Part shown: positions 6,501-8,898 of the stretch, piece by piece
Layout: each line of letters opens with the position of its first letter
How positions within the stretch are numbered: the stretch's first letter is position 1
Assembly: GCA_964520585.1 (NCBI GenBank)
Contig: CAZFOO010000142.1
Span: 1-8,898, forward strand
Direction: 5' to 3'
Length of the DNA: 8,898 bases
Origin: PXAP01 sp964520585
Lineage (GTDB): Bacteria; Bacteroidota; Bacteroidia; Bacteroidales; PUMT01
Program-made: the position numbers and the translations under genes
Notes under the pieces: generated by a model
Database searches by the model: none
What the model was told of the DNA's origin: nothing
The model's input: the letters and a program-made list of their open reading frames with translations, nothing else

Positions 6501-6574
6501 CAGCATTAATCTGAAAAAATGTTGCGGACAGATGGTAAACTTGTAATAAATAATTTAGAATATACAGTTCAGGC

Positions 6575-8898
6575 TTGGAAATATTTTTTCACATAAAACT
6601 TGCAATCCGGTCACTACTCTATAACCGTAAACCAGCGGTGCTGCTCTGTCTTTCCATTACAACGGGATTGACAGCATTCATACTGATATCCGGATATGTT
6701 ACCTGGGAGAGGGGGTTCGATCGGCACTTCCCCGAAAGGGAAAATATTTACAGGATCATTACCGATATCTATTCGGAAGGCGAGCTTAAGATGTCAAAGC
6801 CTCAGAATGAGCGGGGACTGGGTGAGGCGTTAAAGGAAAATTATCCTGAAGTGATTGAAACCGGGTTCCTCACAGGCACCGCTAATCCTCAATACCGAAT
6901 TGGTGAGGAATTATTCAGGGATGAGATGGTTTATCATGCTTCTGCCGGTTTCCTTGATGTTTTTTCGATTGATATGGTTCAGGGCGACCGCGGGCAAATT
7001 CTCAGGGCGCCTTATACCGCGATCATCTCAGAATCTGCTGCCGCAAAATATTTTGGAGACGCCGATCCCGTCGGGGAAACCATATTCAAATACCCGGCTT
7101 TTGATTATGTGATTGAGGGTGTATTTGAAGATATTCCCGGGCAGGCTCATATTTCATTTGATATCCTGCTTTCCTTCCATGACCAGATGCATCTGCCACC
7201 GCCTGTAAAAGATTACTGGGGAGAAACGGTGTTTTACACATACCTTAAATTGAGGCCCGGTACTGATGCCGGATCATTTGAGGATAATATAAATGAGCTG
7301 GTTATGGCTCACAAGAAAGAGCATTTCGACAGAAATAAATCCCTCCACAAATACCACCTGCAGCCTCTTAATGATATACATCTCAATTCGGATTTTGATG
7401 ATGACCTGCAGAAGGCAGTGCGTGCAGATTATCTCTATTTGCTTTTGATTGCCGGTTTCCTTATATTAATTGCTGCCGGATTTAATTACCTGCATTTCTC
7501 TTTCACAAACCTGGCAAGCAGATCATCTCATATTGGGATTAAAAAAGTTAATGGCGCCGGAAGTTTTTCACTTATTTTCCAGGGAATAGCCGAATCTGTC
7601 ATCATTCATGCAATATCGCTCTCAGCGGCAATTATAATCAGTCTCCGGCTGATTCAGCCTGTTTACAATTACCTGGGGATAACTATTGATCTTTCCATCA
7701 ATAATCACCTTTTCTGGCTGGTATTATCAGGTATTATCCTGATCAGCATACTTGTAAACGGGATAATCCCGGTTTATCTGACCGGCAGGTTAAGCAGCAT
7801 TGATCTTTTGCAGAACAGAAGAAACATTAATGCTGCCGGGTTCTCTTACCGGCATATTATTACGACAGTTCAGTTTGCAATAACAATTGCTATTATTATC
7901 GCCGTTTTCGGAATGAACAAGCAGATCGGTTACCTTGAGGGAAAGGAAAAGGGTTTTGAGATTTCCAATGACCTTGTAATAAAAGTACCGCAAAACATGC
8001 AGAGGAGCTCTCAGCGCCTGGTCAACCTGGATGCCTTCGAGCAGCAGCTGATGAGCCATTCGCTGATCACGGGGGTAACCCAAAGCAACAGGATACCCGG
8101 GGAGCAGGTGGCAATGAATTTCTCCTTTTCAGAAAAAGGAACGGGCCGGTCAGGGAAGGCCGGTGTGCTGGTTGCCGGGGAAGGCTTTACAGACTATTTT
8201 GGTATAGATATTCTGGCCGGGCGGTTTCCTGGTGCTTACCCGGCACAGAACAATAATTACTGCATAATAAATGAGGCCTGCCTGAAAGAGCTGGGTCTTG
8301 CCCGGCCGGAGGATGCAGTCGGCAGAATCCTTACACTGGCAGATGAGAGCATGATGCAGGAGATAGAGGTGGAAATTGCTTCCGTTACCAGTGATTACAA
8401 TTTCGAGAGTATGAGAAACATACCCGGGCCGGTGATACTAATGGACTGGACCGGTAATATGATATGGGGAAACTACATTGTAAAACTTTTACAACCGGAG
8501 TATTCTGCAGTCATCCCTTTTATAAGGGACCTGTTTGAAGCTACCTTTATCAATTATCCTTTTGAATATATTTTGCTTGAGGATTTTTACAATCAACAGT
8601 TTGCGGGCGAGAGACAACTTGTGCTTTTACTTAAAATTTGCATGGTGGTTATACTGGCAATCAGTTTAATGAATTTGTTTGCGATGGCCTGGTATGTTAC
8701 CCTGGCGCGTACGAAGGAGATAGGTATCCGCAAGGTAAATGGCGCCAAAAGCCGGGAAATTGTATGGATGCTTAACGGCGATTTTCTCAGATGGGTGGTA
8801 ATGGCTTTTCTTATTGCCACACCCATTGCCTGGTATGCCATGAACCGGTGGCTGCAGAATTTCGCCTACCGCACCGAACTGAACTGGTGGATTTTTGC
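6575..8898 (+). CDS. ABC transporter permease, double MacB_PCD/FtsX type (P3), 3' end missing
   Basis: An open frame runs from 6554 (TAA at 6551-6553) to the window edge with no stop, giving 774 codons. The only plausible start is TTG at 6575, yielding MEIFFHIKLAIRSLL, a standard permease N-terminus; no in-frame ATG precedes the first TM helix. TM helices are at about 21-42, 286-308, 335-358, 378-402, 428-447, 682-706 and 740-757; the eighth is cut off. Coupling motifs occur in both halves, HIGIKKVNGAG (319-329) and KEIGIRKVNGAK (714-725), showing the internal duplication more clearly than in P1 or P2. The DFH-like periplasmic motif is altered (TSDYNFESM, 605-613). Roughly 25 residues remain beyond the edge, judging from P1. 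Substrate and ATPase partner are unknown. Confidence 0.92.
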   Translation, partial: MEIFFHIKLAIRSLLYNRKPAVLLCLSITTGLTAFILISGYVTWERGFDRHFPERENIYRIITDIYSEGELKMSKPQNERGLGEALKENYPEVIETGFLTGTANPQYRIGEELFRDEMVYHASAGFLDVFSIDMVQGDRGQILRAPYTAIISESAAAKYFGDADPVGETIFKYPAFDYVIEGVFEDIPGQAHISFDILLSFHDQMHLPPPVKDYWGETVFYTYLKLRPGTDAGSFEDNINELVMAHKKEHFDRNKSLHKYHLQPLNDIHLNSDFDDDLQKAVRADYLYLLLIAGFLILIAAGFNYLHFSFTNLASRSSHIGIKKVNGAGSFSLIFQGIAESVIIHAISLSAAIIISLRLIQPVYNYLGITIDLSINNHLFWLVLSGIILISILVNGIIPVYLTGRLSSIDLLQNRRNINAAGFSYRHIITTVQFAITIAIIIAVFGMNKQIGYLEGKEKGFEISNDLVIKVPQNMQRSSQRLVNLDAFEQQLMSHSLITGVTQSNRIPGEQVAMNFSFSEKGTGRSGKAGVLVAGEGFTDYFGIDILAGRFPGAYPAQNNNYCIINEACLKELGLARPEDAVGRILTLADESMMQEIEVEIASVTSDYNFESMRNIPGPVILMDWTGNMIWGNYIVKLLQPEYSAVIPFIRDLFEATFINYPFEYILLEDFYNQQFAGERQLVLLLKICMVVILAISLMNLFAMAWYVTLARTKEIGIRKVNGAKSREIVWMLNGDFLRWVVMAFLIATPIAWYAMNRWLQNFAYRTELNWWIF
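8829..8898 (+). repeat. Diverged copy of the shared permease 3' segment in P3
   Basis: This stretch aligns without gaps to 2251-2320 of P1 with 62 of 70 bases matching, including runs CCTGGTATGCCATGA and GGTGGATTTTTGC. It codes for IAWYAMNRWLQNFAYRTELNWWIF. It is the same segment that is identical between P1 and P2, but here differences have accumulated. The window ends inside it. Confidence 0.75.

Noticed and set aside
6519..6596. 25-codon ORF (MLRTDGKLVINNLEY...) just before and overlapping the start of P3
   Set aside because: Too short, no recognisable motif or ribosome site; it overlaps the P3 start in another frame. A leader peptide cannot be excluded but nothing supports it.
6855..7112. 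85-residue ORF inside the P3 region
   Set aside because: It is an out-of-frame shadow of the continuous P3 permease frame.
1..8898. CRISPR array, tRNA, rRNA, insertion sequence or transposase
   Set aside because: No regularly spaced repeats, cloverleaf-type sequences, terminal inverted repeats or transposase-like ORFs were seen on either strand.

Overview
The window is about 8.9 kb from what is most likely a Bacteroidota genome. The evidence is a tandem series of ~800-residue ABC-transporter permeases of the double MacB_PCD/FtsX type (a Bacteroidota speciality, with C-termini of the form NPVEALRYE-stop), few recognisable Shine-Dalgarno sequences, and TAnnTTTG-like promoter boxes. The exact order or genus cannot be told from the sequence.

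Layout: on the + strand lies an array of at least four permease genes. P0 is only the last 14 codons plus stop at 1-45. P1 is at 102-2423 and P2 at 3130-5523, both complete. P3 runs from 6575 off the right edge. No ATP-binding subunit, membrane-fusion protein or regulator is in view, so the array must borrow its ATPase from outside the window.

The gap after P1 and the gap after P2 each hold a small gene module on the opposite strand, of toxin-antitoxin-like character. Between P1 and P2 is a DUF4160-DUF2442 pair with overlapping genes (2600-3068). Between P2 and P3 is a DUF433 antitoxin-like gene plus PIN-like DUF5615 toxin pair (5613-6199), preceded by a second, apparently partnerless DUF433 gene (6231-6452). 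The first genes of the two modules are unrelated, yet both carry the same bipartite upstream element (GATAATAT-N14-TAGTTTTG on the minus strand) 16-18 nt before the start codon.

Signs of recombination are strong. P1 and P2 are ordinary diverged paralogues over most of their length, but 117 bp near their 3' ends are identical base for base; P3 has the same segment at 62/70 matches. Just downstream of P1 and P2 sit short in-frame remnants of further permease C-termini (AAGRNPVEPLRYE-stop at 2459-2500; ATIENPLENLRY-stop at 5552-5590; a weaker one at 2541-2582). I read the region as a permease array that expands, contracts and exchanges 3' ends, with toxin-antitoxin-like cassettes lodged in its gaps. 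The recombination and cassette history is inference; the identities and tail remnants are read directly from the sequence. I did not find a clearly novel multi-gene system. The permease tail remnants and the shared element upstream of two unrelated modules are the least explained features.
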